Assembly (NCBI GenBank): GCA_963682025.1
Contig: OY821517.1
Coordinates: forward strand, 96,579,946-96,643,945
Origin: Cordilura impudica
Lineage: Eukaryota > Arthropoda > Insecta > Diptera > Scathophagidae
Direction: 5' to 3'
Length of the DNA stretch: 64,000 nucleotides
Below the pieces are notes generated by a model. It was not told the origin of the DNA, ran no database searches, and worked only from the letters and a program-made list of their open reading frames with translations. Of this stretch, positions 36,552-48,895 are shown piece after piece. A program made the translations under genes and the position numbers. Numbering within the stretch: position 1 is the stretch's first letter; each line of letters opens with the position of its first letter.

Positions 36552-37337
36552 AACAAGTAAGAAAATAATAGTCGGTCTAGACCGACTATACGATACCCTA
36601 TACCATGCGTTTAGAAACCCTATCTCTTAGGCCCAACTAACTGGACATAGAAAATAAGCTAAAACTAAACTTGAATGGGATTTTAATTAATTTTTTTGGC
36701 TGCAGATATGAAAAAGTTCATATCGGATGCTATATCTATATAGGGACTAGGTCCAAAAATGGACCGATCCTGATCATGTTTGGTAAAGTCTCTTGTATTT
36801 TGCAAAAATATATACAATCAAAATTTGAGAAGAATCAGCGCAATATTTTTGTTTTTTAATAGATTTAAGTGAAGATCGGGAAGGAGCTCTATATGGGATC
36901 AAAGGAATCGTTTTTGAACTACTCATTAATGGATGTAATGAACGCATACAAACCCAATTTGAGTAAGATCTATATGACAATTTGGATCTTATGGCAATTT
37001 ATGTCGATTTCATATGGGTAATTTGTATGGGGGCTAGGTCTGAACATGGACCGATTCTCACCAATTTCAACAGCGTTCATCCCATGGCCGGTAAAAGCTT
37101 ATATACAAATTTCATCAAAATATATTCATATTTGCGCCCTGCAGTTTGATTACAAGGTTTACATGGACACACAGACGGACGGACGGACGGACGGACGGAC
37201 ATTGTTAAATCAACTCAGAAAGTGATTCTGATTCGATCGGTATAATAAAAGATGGGTCTAGGTCAAATATTTTTGGTTGTTACAAACAGCAGCACAAAGT
37301 CATTATACCCAAACCACATAGTGGTATAGGGTATAAA
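36552..37337 (+). mobile_element. HINE nested in the long-TIR element
   Basis: Full-length and well preserved, with a perfect palindrome and about seven GGAC units at 37174-37200. It gives the insertion order MULE, then long-TIR element, then HINE. Confidence 0.9.
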
Positions 37338-37364
37338 CATTGTATAATAAATATTGTATTAAAA

Positions 37365-38175
37365 ATGTCGGAACCAAAATATAAAATGGACCATTTTTGT
37401 AATGTTTGTGGACGTTTCATAGCAAGCGATGAAAAATGTGGCAATGCGAGTGATTTTTTTTTGATAGCCTATAAACAATATTTCTCGCAAGCGTTTATCA
37501 CCTTTTGGTATACCAATGATATGGTTAGACAACAGCCCGCATCAAGAAGAAAACTGCTATGGATGTATCAACTACCATAAAACTTTGAATAGAAGGAAAG
37601 CAAAGAACAAAACATATGTAGCAGTGCCAAGTGTCCAATTACCATTACCGCACTCAGAATTCGTTCCAGTACCAACATACCGAAGTATTGATCTTCAAAC
37701 AGATATCAGTACTACAACCGCCGCTGCTACATCCATGGATTTCTTCTCAGAATACGACCCTGGTGAAGGTACATCCTATGAAACATCAAAGAACCCAATC
37801 CTAGTCACACAAAACCAATTGGATGGAATTGTTGCAAATTTGTGTTTGACTCAGAAAAAATCAGAACTACTGGCTTCATTTTTGAAAGGAAATAATTTGC
37901 TGGCGAAAGGTACCAAAGTAACAGCATATCGAAAACGCCAAAAAGAGTTAGAAAAGTTCTTCAATGTGAATGATGCAAAAAATTTCGCTTATTGCAACGA
38001 TATTGAAAAGTTAATGGAGACGATAAGGTTAACCTATAAAAAGGATGATTGGCGTTTATTCATCGATAGTTCACTAATCAGCTTAAAAGTTGATGATGAC
38101 CAAGATATTAGAGAGAGCAGTGATGTTGATCCACAGCTGCCTGCTAAACGGCAACTGGCCAAATCATTAAGTTAA
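37365..38175 (+). pseudogene. N-terminal part of a long-TIR element protein (unknown transposase family)
   Basis: Two overlapping frames. The first (37365-37580) gives MSEPKYKMDHFCNVCGRF, a CxxC start. The second (37516-38175, 219 codons) gives NCYGCINYHKTLNRRK, a second CxxC, then VPSVQLPLPHSEFVPVPTYR, a Ser/Thr-rich linker, LVTQNQLDGIVANLCLTQKK, KSELLASFLKGNNLL and CNDIEKLMETIRLTY, ending DDWRLFIDSSLISLK and a short tail. I recall uncharacterised arthropod proteins with this N-terminal order followed by a longer C-terminal domain. Here that domain is missing, so the copy is truncated. A frameshift or small deletion joins the two frames near 37510. It could encode only a DNA-binding fragment. 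Confidence 0.6.
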
Positions 38176-39104
38176 TTTATTTAATTTTTTTACTTAAAAC
38201 TTTTCATAACTAACATTTCAATAATATATTTTTTTCCATATTTTTATAATTTCTTTTTCAATGTTTCTTCAAAACCAACACTGAATAAAATTGGCACATA
38301 AAACATGAGAAGTAAATTAATATTAAGCTGGAAAACGCAAGTTTTGTATTATGATTGCTTTCTTTTCAAACGAAATCTATTGAAGAAACTGAGAAGCGTA
38401 TTATAGATCAAACAGAAAGCAAAAAAGACTTAGTTTTGTGGAATATATTTCCAAAAAGCATAAAAAAAATAATTTTTCCAACATTTTGCTTCATTTTAAT
38501 TGTTGCATAGGTCTCTAGCAATAATTTGGCTTCTACAGATTGAAAAAATATCAATTAGTCGACGAGTTATAGCCAAAAAACCACTGCAAAGTTCGAAGGT
38601 CGATTAAAAAAAACATTCGAATCAACATAACAAACGCCGCGATACGGATCTTCTAATTTAGCCTCTATTTTCACCCCTCACTCTCAGAATCGACCTAACT
38701 TTTGCTAACCTGAATTTGTTCCACAGTGTAATTATTATCCGGCCATTTTTCATTCATTATTTTTTGACTTACTTTTGATTTTAAAAAATCATTTTAATAA
38801 ACTAACCTGAGGCCAAAAGTAACGAAAAACAGTTTAAAAAATTTGGTTTCTTCTCCATATGAAATTTGTCCCAAATTTGTATGGAAATTTTGTTGGCGTT
38901 TTTTCTTTGAGCGAGATTCCATAAAAGCAAAACTTGTACAATGAATATAATTAAATTAATTTATTGTTTAAATGGTGCGTGGTAAAGAAGAAGAAAGCAT
39001 ATATTTCAAAAATTCATAACTGCACTGTATTCTTAATCGGACCGATTTATATTTATTAATAATTTGAATGAAGCATGAGCCACCCTGCAGTTGCTTTTCA
39101 TCAT

Positions 39105-39700
39105 CTTACTTGGTTTTATATTTTAAGATTCCCCCGCAATAATTCGATTGTACTCTGAATTTAAGGCTATTTCCTGTTTCTTAGTTTCATAGTTGAGCTA
39201 GCTCCAGAGATTCTCGATAGATTTAATGTCGGTCTCGTTTTTGGACAACATTCGGAGAGTTATACAACAGCCATGTCTTCACATTATCTGTCTTATGCTT
39301 GGGATCGTTTTCCTTGTAGAATTGGAGTTGTTACTTAGAACCCGATTTTCCTTGGTTATGGGCAAATTATATTAAAATTTTTTTTTAAATATGTTTTCTA
39401 GTCTATTATTCTTGCAACGAGTAATAGACTAGAGTCCGCCACTGTGTTTTGGAAAATGCTCTTCATTGCTTTCTGGCCTTATACTGGCTTTCTATCAGAT
39501 ACAAATTTATGAAAGCTGCTCTCATCGGTGAACAAGACGTCATGTCAGAAAGTTAAATTTTTTATTTTTTATATAAAAAATTTTTTTTTTTTTTGCAAGT
39601 GCTGGAATCGCCATGGAGAGTCTATCTTGTAATATACGATCTCTATGCAAAGATTGTTTCCAAAATGTTTTCTTTGATTTGGAAAAAAAAGTAATAAATA
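39105..39700 (-). pseudogene. Tc1-like transposase, central and C-terminal remnant
   Basis: The minus strand reads DVLFTDESSFHKFVSDRKPV near 39545 (first Asp in FTDESSF), then FYKENDPKHKTDNVKTWLLY at about 39315 (second Asp in ENDPKH), then SIENLWS at about 39218 (catalytic Glu). This is the DD34E arrangement of Tc1. The frame changes several times and stops are present. The HTH domain was not found; an A-run at about 39575-39595 breaks the upstream part. Confidence 0.75.
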
Positions 39701-40480
39701 AAATATTATTTCTTATTATGTAGTTGTTTTTTTTTTTTAAGCAAACAGCTATAATTCATTAACAAGAACGGGCACAACACCCAATTTTTAAAGAAAATTT
39801 TTAACCTTTATTTGATTATGAATAGTTCTAGATTCATTTAAAATCTTAACGGTTTCACGTTTTTAAGCATTTATACTTAAACACACTTGTTTATACGATG
39901 CTACCAAGTTTGGCAGCAAGTATCTAGTTATTTCTATAAGTTTATAGCAAGTTTCCTAAAAATTGGATTCTGTTGCTAAACGAACTTTTCACAAAGTTGA
40001 GGTAGTCGGCAAAAAGGAAATATTCATCCTTTTCCGTTTTTAACCTTGAACCAGCAACATCGTTCAGTGGTCAAATATTATAACGTTTGAAGTTAAGACA
40101 TCGCAAATTATTTCCCAGGTAATATAAAAATGCGTTTTTTGTTACATCCCTAACAACTAATTAAATTAAATTTATTTAAAATAATAATGCTAGGTACTTC
40201 TAAACATGAAAATACCATAAATTGGGGAATTAAATTGTTATAAAAGTCCCACATTTTTTACACAGATGTTCATATCAAAGTAAGTTAATTAACCCACATG
40301 TTACCAAAAATAATTTATTTCGATGCAAAAAAATATATATATATATATATATTTATATATGTATAATAAGAAAATTACATTTTCTAGCTTGTTATCTGGA
40401 TTTCCATATCAATTGTGGCTACGTTGAATTGGTGAAATTTTCTGATTTCTACTCGGAAAGTTTTTTATTTTCAATTTGAC
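39700..40480. other. AT-rich spacer with a (TA)n run
   Basis: The TA microsatellite at about 40329-40350 is the only feature. A rough poly-T of 20 is at 39725-39740. No coding motif is seen. Confidence 0.45.
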
Positions 40481-40482
40481 CA

Positions 40483-40851
40483 GAAAAATTGGAAAATATT
40501 AATAAAGAAGAATTAGCAAGGCTTTACGCGCATATAAGGGTTAATTGAAGAAGACAAAATCCAGATTTAGGTTATATATCAAAGAAAAGAGGTAATTACA
40601 CGAATCATAAATAGTGATGCTTTTGTTAAAACCATTATTCTTGTTTTATATCAGATCTCACTTCCAATTATTGGAATAAACTCTCCTCCATTGAGAAAGA
40701 GCGAAGACTAAATGAAAGAGGATATACAGAAAACTCCAATAGTCCCGTTTTATTCGATGCCATTAATAGAAATTACCTACTTAAGTTAATAAGTGACCGT
40801 GAAACAACGACATACTTACTAGAGTTATGTCAAGAACAAATTGTATTATGA
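40483..40851 (+). pseudogene. Possible two-exon host gene fragment
   Basis: Exon 1 (to 40591) reads KEELARLYAHIRVN, a TGA at 40546-40548, then RRQNPDLGYISKKR. A 63-bp interval 40592-40654 starts GTAATT and ends TATATCAG, the size and borders of a typical short fly intron. Exon 2 (40655-40851) continues in phase as DLTSNYWNKLSSIEKERRLN and stays open for 65 codons to TGA. The joined protein is charged and not AT-biased in composition, unlike chance frames nearby. I do not recognise the family. The in-frame stop means it is a pseudogene fragment or contains an error. Upstream exons were not found. Confidence 0.4.
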
Positions 40852-41167
40852 ACTAAAGAAAATAGCATCTAAAATCTTGCTAAAATCTTTAAATAATTAG
40901 TTAAAAAAAAATATATATAGAAATTAGTTATTCCACCTTAAATTTGTGAATATGTGTTAAAATTAATCTAAAAAACTTTAAAATAATATTGCACTCGAGT
41001 CGTTATATATTGCACAGTGATTTCGGTGTAGGAAAAGAGTTTCATTAAAAAAAAGTAGTTATTGTAAAACAGCAAAAAAAAAAAAATAAACAAACAAAAT
41101 AAAAGTAAAATAGTGTATTAGTGACCATATTCCGGGTACGAAAAATCATAAAATATCGTATGAAAAA

Positions 41168-41981
41168 AACAAGTAAGAAAATTATAGTCGGTCTAGACCG
41201 ACTATACGATAACCTATACCATGCGTTTAGAGACCCTATCTCTCAGGCCTAACTAACTGGATATAGGAAATAAGCATAAACCAAATTTGAGTGGGATTTT
41301 TAATTTTTTCGGCTGCAGATATGAAAAAGTTCATATCGGATGCAATATCTATATGGGGACTAGGTCCAAAAATGGACCGATCCTGATCATGTTTGGTAAA
41401 GTGTCTTGTATTTTGCAAAAAAATGTACAAACAAAATTTGAGAAGAATCAGTGCAATATTTTTGTTTTTTGATAGATTTAAGTGAAGATCGGGAAGCAGC
41501 TCTATAAGGGGCCTATGACTAAGAGTTGTCCATTTGGGATTATTTTTGGACTACTGATTAGTGGATGTAATATATACATACAAACCCAATTTGACTAAGA
41601 TTTGCATGATAATTTGGATCTTATGGCAATATATGTTGATTTCATAGGGGTCATTTGTATGGGGGCTAGGTCTGAACATGGACCGATTCTCGCCAATTTC
41701 AACAGCGTTCATCCCATGGTAGATAAAAGATCAAGTACCAAATTTCGTCAAAATATATTCATATTTGCGACCTGCAGTTTGATTAAAAGCTTTACATGGA
41801 CACACAGACGGACGGACGGACGGTCGGACGGACGGACGGACGGACATCGTTAAATCGAATCAGATAGTGATTCTGATTCTATCGGTATAATTAAAGATGG
41901 GTGTAGGTCAAATATTTTTGGTTGTTACAAACAGCAGCACAAAGTCATTATACCCAAACCACATAGTGGTATAGGGTATAA
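41168..41981 (+). mobile_element. HINE, full length, well preserved
   Basis: Perfect AGTCGGTCTAGACCGACT palindrome, about ten GGAC-type units at 41808-41845 (one GGTC) and an intact hairpin. The array is the longest of the set. Confidence 0.92.
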
Positions 41982-42548
41982 AAACAACAAATAACAAAGG
42001 TATTAAATTAGTCGAGTTATACAGTGGTTTTGGAGTCATACACAAAATATTAATTAAGTAATAATTTCAAAAAGATTTGATAAATGAGCAAAACTAAAAT
42101 TTATATATTATTAAATTGCTTGTGCTTAACTTGTTCTATCCAAACCACTGTTAATTAACAAGAAAATATAAATGATGTGTACAACGACAAAAAAGATCAA
42201 GTGGTGAAAGAAGAACCAGATCCATAAAACAATCAATGGAAATTTTCTGTTCTTATACCTAGCAGTTCATGGAAGATCTTTCGGCGGCTTGCAAGTAAGT
42301 GATATTTGTTGTTTTATTTTTTTTAAGTAAAAACATGCTCTACGAAAAAAAGGGTAGAAGCATCTAGTTAACAAAAGCAAAATAAAAGTTATTAAAATTT
42401 TGATAATATTAAAAAAATAGTTGCATTGAGCATCTTTTTACTTTCGTATGTAATTTGATTTAACATGGAAAAACAAAAACCAAAAGTTTCTAAATAAATC
42501 AAATTGTTTTTTTAAATCGTATTCGTTAATGAAACAAAAATAAATAAA
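41982..42548. other. AT-rich spacer
   Basis: No supported feature. It separates two HINEs of the same orientation. Confidence 0.45.
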
Positions 42549-43334
42549 AAACAAGTAAGAAAATTATAGTCGGTCCAGACCGACTATACGATACCCTATA
42601 CCATGCGTTTAGAAACCCTATTTCTTAGGCCCAACTAACTGGACATTGAAAATAAGCAAAAACCAAATTTGAGTGGGATTTTTATTAACTTTTTTGGCTG
42701 CAGATATGAAAAAATTCATATCGAAAGCTATATCGATAAAGGTACTAGGTCCAAAAATGGACCGATCCTGATCATGTTTGGTAAAGTCTCTTGTATTTTG
42801 CAAAAATATGTAAAAACAAAATTTGAGAAGAATCAGTGCAATATTTTTGTTTTTAATAGATTTAAATGAAGATCGGGAAGCAGCTCTATATGGGGTCAAA
42901 GGGATCATTTTTGGACTACTCATTAGTGGATGTAAGGAACGTCTACAAACCCAATTTGAGTAAGATATATATGACAATTTGGATCTTATGGCAATTTATG
43001 TCGATTTCATATGGGTAATTTGTATGGGGGCTAGGTCTGAACATGGACCGATTCTCACCAATTTCAATAGCGTTCATCCCATGGCCGATAAAAGCTTATA
43101 TACCAAATTTCATCAAAATATATTCATATTTGCGACCTGCAGTTTGATTACAAGCTTTACATGGACACACAGACGGACGGACGGACGGACGGACGGACAT
43201 TGTTAAATCAACTCAGAAAGTGATTCTGATTCGATCGGTATAATTAAAGATGGGTCTAGGTCAAATATTTTTGGTTGTTACAAACAGCAGCACAAAGTCA
43301 TTATACCCAAACCACATAGTGGTATAGGGTATAA
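42549..43334 (+). mobile_element. HINE, full length, well preserved
   Basis: The palindrome has one change (GGTCCAGACC). Seven GGAC units lie at 43172-43199. It lacks the GACTAAGAGTTGTCCCATA block that other copies carry, as does the 36.5-kb copy, so these two form a subgroup. Confidence 0.92.
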
Positions 43335-46300
43335 AAACAATTTGACTATGGGAAATTTTTTTTGTATTTTTTACACATTATATTTTCTTAATGCTTCGCC
43401 AGAAGAGGAAGAAGAAGTAATTGAGAGCTGTTTCTAAATTAAATCTCTCCACTAATTGAAAAAAGAAAGAAAGAGACAAAGTGATAGTCGGAACTAATCA
43501 AATATTTTCATGCGCTCTACAGCATCGTTCATAAATATTAGTTAAGAATCGCGTTGGTTTCATGAAAATAAATAGCAAAACTAAACTACATTTCAAATCA
43601 TTACGTTTATTGTTTTTGATAATGCATTTACTAAAATCCTATACAAATTATAACTCGATCCTGCGTGCACCTCTATAGCAATTTTTTTTTTATAATAACG
43701 TAATTACAATTCAACCAAATATGTAAATACCTTTTATACATTGATTCACTTTTGATATAAACGTATTTTCCAATTGATTTTGATATAAGTTAAAATAATT
43801 TAGCATCTATAATTTGGAATTGGGTGCTATTAATCTAGTTTGAAAATTTACAATTTCTTTAGTAAGTAAAAAAAATGAATAAGACTTGAATTGAATTTAA
43901 ATAAAATATATAAGGATGTATGAATAAAAAAATCAACAGACTTTTCCTTTTACGGTTGAGGAACTTATAACACCAATTTTGGGTCTCCCTATACAATATT
44001 AGGACAATGAGAGACATAGGTCGGTGTGGGTTGTGATCCCAGAGAAATTAGTATCATCCTCATCTTAAAATTTCCACATTTAGTACCCCCTACTTTTATC
44101 TTCCTCCTTCAATATATTTTAATCCTTTGGGGCAATAGTTTACTTTACCATACCATATTTCATTTTGTTTAGCAACCACTTAACCAAGGACTCTGTAATA
44201 ATAAATGTAGATGTCTGATTTGTTCGATAAGGGTCAAGAACCTCCCCAACCCATGAAGCTAGCGGAAAGACGGGTCCCGCCGACCCTTGATCGTTCAAAC
44301 AGAAATAAGGAATTTTAATCACATAGAACGATAGGATGTTGTTTCGTGGCTTAGATATGTTGCGTAGTTTTCTCAGAATCGCTAAATGCAATTTTCTATG
44401 ATGATTATTAGAGCCCCTTAATTTTCTTATATCACCTTTGTTAGTTGGCCTTTTAGAAATTTAACTTAGTATGTATTATCTTATTTCGTACTTTTCATTT
44501 TATAAAGCTTCCTCCCAAAAACATGCACATTACAATCTACCGTTGAAGTTAGCCCTTTGCAGTATATTCCGAATTGTTTGAATGAAGCTTCTTGCCTATA
44601 GTGGTTTCGCTTTTATGCACACAGAAATGCATCTTCCTTATAATTTGCTGGTTTTTAGTTGTCAAGTCTTGTAGCACCAGAATATATATTGAATTGTAGA
44701 AAGTCTTCTATTTAAAATTTTGGAAGATTTCGTGTACAGATTTTCTTGGAATGCTTTATTGGAAGTGTTCTGTATTATTCGATCGATTGACCATGTTGCT
44801 CTCCCATTACAAATCTTTTATATATTTTACAAATTAAAGACAAAATGCCAAATTTCTTTTAACATTATATCCAAAGGTTTTTAGTTAAAGATCGATTTTT
44901 TTCAATAAAAGTGGCAGTGTGCTAGTGTTATGCCTATCCCTTATCATCCAATAATAATTTAATATATTTTATTATTTTAAAATGTAGGACAATATATCCC
45001 AGATATCTTTTCCACAAACTTTGTTTGTATTATTTATACGTACGAGTTAATTTATCATCAGAAAGAAGCAATCGAGTTTGGCATTTAACCACTGTACATA
45101 CAACATATTTACATATATTTTAACATGCACAAATGTTACTGATGAATATTTTATAAATATTCAATCTATGACAAGGAATATTTTTTATGATATATATATA
45201 TATATCGATGACAGGTTAAATTTCACATCTGGCATTGTAATATATATATTTAGAACCACTTGATGGTCTGATAGTGATGCTATGACAACTTGCTCGCATA
45301 AAAGTAGCATAATACTTAAATCACGGGTAATGATCCAGATATAATCTTTGTATATTCTACTTCGAAAGTTGTGTTCTCTATGTGTCATATATTTTGACAA
45401 TTTAATTCCAAGAAATGTCACCTTCAATTTAATGGCAATAGAAAACAATTTAATTTTAAGTTTATTTTCTTCGATCTCAAACTTGATGAAAATTTGTAGA
45501 TAAGAACAGAATACAATAACAGTTGTTGAAAGGAAATGTTCATGGTTATGGTTAACAAAAAAAAAAAAAAAAAAAACAAAACATTTTACTTTAATAAATT
45601 TAATTTAGTTTTATTTTACATTAAAAAATTTTGACTATAAATAATACAACATAAAAGAAGATTCGTTACTATAAATTCTTTTCTGTGTTTTTTTGATTAA
45701 AAAGTTTACCTTGTATCTTCTTTGTTAATGAAATGTTATTTTTCTTTGTTTTAAACTGCTAACTTTGGTTATTATTAAAAAATACCTAAAAATAAAACAA
45801 ACAAAGGAATGGCGATGTTAGGATGCCAATTATTAAGTCAGTCAGCGAGTAAAATAAACAAAAGTTAAAAGGGTGTCAGAGAGTGATAGCAGCAAACTCA
45901 TTTTTATATCCTCCTTTTTAGGCTTAATTGGGCTTAATAATTGAGTGACAGTGGAAAGGGTGGCAAATCTAAACCTAGTCAAAGGGTTGGCTTTATACGT
46001 CCGCGGAGTATGTTTATGTGTTTTGGGCAGAGTAAATTTTAATTTCATTTTTAATTTCTTGGGTTTGACGTTTTGTCTAAATATAAAACAGTTAACTCTC
46101 TAAGCCATTTCGATGCTATAACTAATTGGATACATTGTATCAAATGCTGTCAAGAAGGTGGGTAAAAATGATATTAACTTCATTTGTTTATTCTTAAAAG
46201 TATATAAAAATTAAAAAAAAAAATCCAAATTGCTTAATCTTTCTCGCATATCATACTACATGCTACAGTTTTTGTATGGTGCGATGGTGGGAAATATTAA

Positions 46301-48720
46301 CATGCTCCATCCCCGAAAAGAGGCGCTTTCCCATGCAGGGTCAATAGTGTAATTTATTTTAATCGACATCTCGCAATTATTTACATTGTAGATCGAAAAT
46401 ATTTTTGCCTATTGCAGTGTCCTACATATCTCTGGTGAATCTGATCCTGTATGAATGACATTTATGCATGATAGCCCACCAACAAGAGGTCGTAATTGAT
46501 CCGCGAAAAAAATAGATTTGTCCTTTGAAAAATTAGTATTACTTTAATTTGTTAAAGGCTCTATTTCCTCTTCTCTCGGACGCTCATTGATTTATTCCCC
46601 AACCGAATCAAATTAATCATAACACAGATGTGTTCTTCCTCAGAAACAGAGATTCCTTTGTAGCCAAACCAAACCAAACGGTTAAATAACACAGCGAATT
46701 GACTTATGTATTATTCTATTTGTAATCAAAGATGAAAGTAAGAGTTCTGAATTCAATCAAGTTTTACATGAATGCTCTGCGTTACAACGTTAAGCAGTAT
46801 GATGCCGCAAAAGTGAACAACTTATTTAAAAAAACTCAATTAAGTGGTGTAGAATAATTATGTTTATTTTCAAAACCTGTTAACTAGGTATTAGTGAAAA
46901 TTTGCTGAGACATCCTTTACAATAATATGGGCCCAAGCTTTATATGCAAAAGTTAGCGTTTTCAATTTTCTCCAAGTGGAAAGTGCAAAAGAGTGCTCTA
47001 AGGCGCTAAATTAGAGTGAAACCAAAGAGCTATAATTATTTTTATGAATTTTCCAAGATCTTATATATTATTTATACATTTGTATAGCGATAATGGAAAA
47101 ATAATAAACATCGAAAATTTATCTTTCCTTATCTTCAGGTCATAGTATTGCTTTAACATAAAGTTTTAATTTTTTATATATTTGAATCATTAATCATTAG
47201 TCCACATTTAAACTTTATTAAAGAATTTATAGTAGTTGAAGACTTATTTTTTGAAGTTGTGTGCTTCATTCCAACAAAAAATCTGTAAAGACTTCTCCGG
47301 GGTTAACCTTTGGTAGTACGTTCTGGGATGGTTCAAATGACGAACAGGGCGGTAAGGTTAGGGAACCTAGAGATTAACCTGTGAGAGATCGTCTTGTGTC
47401 AGTGTATAATTTCTCGCAAGATGGAGAAATTATAACCGATTTTTTTGCAAGTGAGAAAAAAAATGAAAATAGAGAAGTATAAGATATATGTATTTTTTAT
47501 TTATTATAAAAAGTGTATGGGAAAACCACGAGATGAGTTTTAGAGGTTGTACGCTCACCGTATTGTGTGAAAGCTGCAGAGTAAGTGACTAATGTAAAAA
47601 AGGTTTAGTATAATTACAGCTTATTACAATGGGTAATTTTAGCTTACGATACATCATAGAGTAATTTTAGCTTACGATACTTTTATGATAAATTAATGCA
47701 ATTCACAATAGGGTTTGGTTACTCGTTACAAGAAATTAATGTGCAAATTCAAACACATTAGCTTACAATAAGTGTTATGTTGAGTATAAGAAACAATTAT
47801 TATTTTTTAAATTCAATTTCGGTTAATTCATTTTTTTTTATATCAATATTTTATTTGTCTAAATTAATGAATTTAGACAAATCAATTCTATTTATATTTT
47901 TATTTTTATGTAGTTTTGTATTGTTGAGACAAATTTCGTGCTTTGCTATATTTCTTATGATTTACATTTTTGTTTTTGTTTTTGAAAAACGATGTTTTTG
48001 AAAGAGATGTTGTGGATTCAATTAACATTTTTTGATTATTGTCCAATTCTTCAACACTATTGTCAAAATTTTAACCTTAATAGAAAATTTCATTAAGTAC
48101 AGAATAGATCTCTTCCACTAATAATTATATTTATGCGCAGATACATTTTGGTACGCCTAATAAAAATTGAGCCAAGTATTTCATATAAATATATTTTTTT
48201 GGAATCATTTCCAATATAGTTTACAGCGTCGCACTGTGGTTTTTGTTCTCCGATTTTAAAGTTATTAGACTCGTATGAAAGTAGACAGTAGTTAACCTCG
48301 GGAGCCAAAAAATTAGAACTATACTTCAACTATTTCACTGAGAACAGGGTGGTCCAAAATGGCCTTTTTCAGAATTTAGTAAATTTATGATATTTTTAGT
48401 TCATTTTTAAAGTTTAAATGATCATAACTTTTTCGTTTTTTAAGATTTTTGGACGAAATAAATTTTGTGTTGTAACTTAACTTATTTCCTGAAGCTCTGC
48501 TGTTTTCAGAACAATTTAAATTTTTTTTTTTAAAAAGGTCAAATTTCTCGGAAATTTCCTACTTCATAGAGCACAACTCCTGTGAGTCAAGCTGAGTCAA
48601 AACACAAATTTACTACTTTGTAGTCCTAACTCTCCCCTACATTCCTATATATACATGTCCATGCATCGGGACTGCACTTTTTGAGCTACAGCAATTTTTC
48701 TGACCCAAGGTAAGATATTC
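43335..48720. other. Long AT-rich region, almost featureless
   Basis: A decayed Tc1-like HTH scrap may lie at 44530-44580 (minus strand: SFIQTIRNILQRANFNGRL), but nothing else of a transposase can be followed. The 83-codon minus frame 44391-44140 (PVFPLASWVGEVLDPYRTN) is unrecognised. A poly(A) run lies at 45557-45576 and a TA run at about 45193-45205. The frame 47777-48001 is hydrophobic and AT-driven. No exon, RNA or full element is supported. Confidence 0.4.
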
Positions 48721-48759
48721 GGTACAAATGCACGTCATATTTTTTGAGAAGTTATTTGT

Positions 48760-48895
48760 ATGTGAAAGTGGCTATTATGCATATATTTTGATGAAATTTT
48801 GTACAAGAGTTCTTATTGACCCAAAAAATAATTCTGTTGAAATTAGGAGAAGTTGGCCCATATTTGGACCTAGTCCACATAGAAGGGTGTATCAA
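48760..48895 (-). mobile_element. HINE fragment, minus strand
   Basis: ATATTTTGATGAAATTTTGTA, then TTGAAATTAGGAGAAGTTGG and GGACCTAGTCC occur in reversed HINE order. Only the central part remains. Confidence 0.5.

Larger units (their letters stand above)
35862..38728 (+). mobile_element. Long-TIR DNA transposon, ends CACTGTGG
   Basis: Inverted repeats lie at 35862-36268 and 38357-38728. Both begin CACTGTGGAACAAATTC and stay alignable for about 370 bp, including GTTAGGTCGATTCTGAGAGTG, CGACTAATTGATATTTTTTC and ACAAAACTAAGTCTTTTTTG. The left arm lacks 24 bp and the right lacks about 34 bp relative to each other. Flanks on the interrupted MULE strand read TAATTA and TTATTA, so the duplication is 6 bp with one mismatch or 3 bp (TTA). 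Either way the FLYWCH reading frame is restored by removal. A HINE (36552-37337) and the open frame 37365-38175 lie between the arms. The superfamily is not recognised. Confidence 0.72.
33750..39058 (-). pseudogene. FLYWCH-MULE transposase gene, split by nested insertions
   Basis: Read on the minus strand, the pieces are in MULE order. The N-terminal region lies at about 38985-38730. The FLYWCH-like zinc finger (NNY, then TCYNSNCKVRIEML and VEHNHPNQEG) is at about 38740 and 35860-35750. A DDE-domain opening (LIDGTFKIVPFGAFKNMLVI) is at about 35335-35240. The C-terminal region (TSAIEIYNGILG, RLIQKRGHFFKFMGVLRHSW) is at about 34050-33930, with the 84-codon open piece 34004-33750. A 2.87-kb element interrupts the FLYWCH finger at 35862-38728, and a MITE-like element occupies 34495-35059. 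The remaining catalytic residues were not located. Short gaps may be introns. Stops confirm it is dead. The MULE assignment is from memory of motif order, so the domain calls are moderate. Confidence 0.55.

Noticed and set aside
35862..38728. CACTGTG ends as recombination signals for the RAG1-like protein
   Set aside because: The resemblance to CACAGTG is tempting, but the element encodes a different protein, its duplication is 3 or 6 bp rather than 5, and no such ends flank the RAG1-like copies.
41602..43206. Recurrent frames such as MDLMAIYVDFIGVICMG and MSGIFINFFGCRYEK in many HINEs
   Set aside because: They recur because the DNA recurs. They are broken in several copies, end in the GGAC microsatellite and match no replication protein.
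44140..44860. A full Tc1 transposase on the minus strand
   Set aside because: Only one HTH-like scrap (SFIQTIRNILQRANFNG) is convincing. The adjacent 83-codon frame does not align with Tc1 catalytic motifs.
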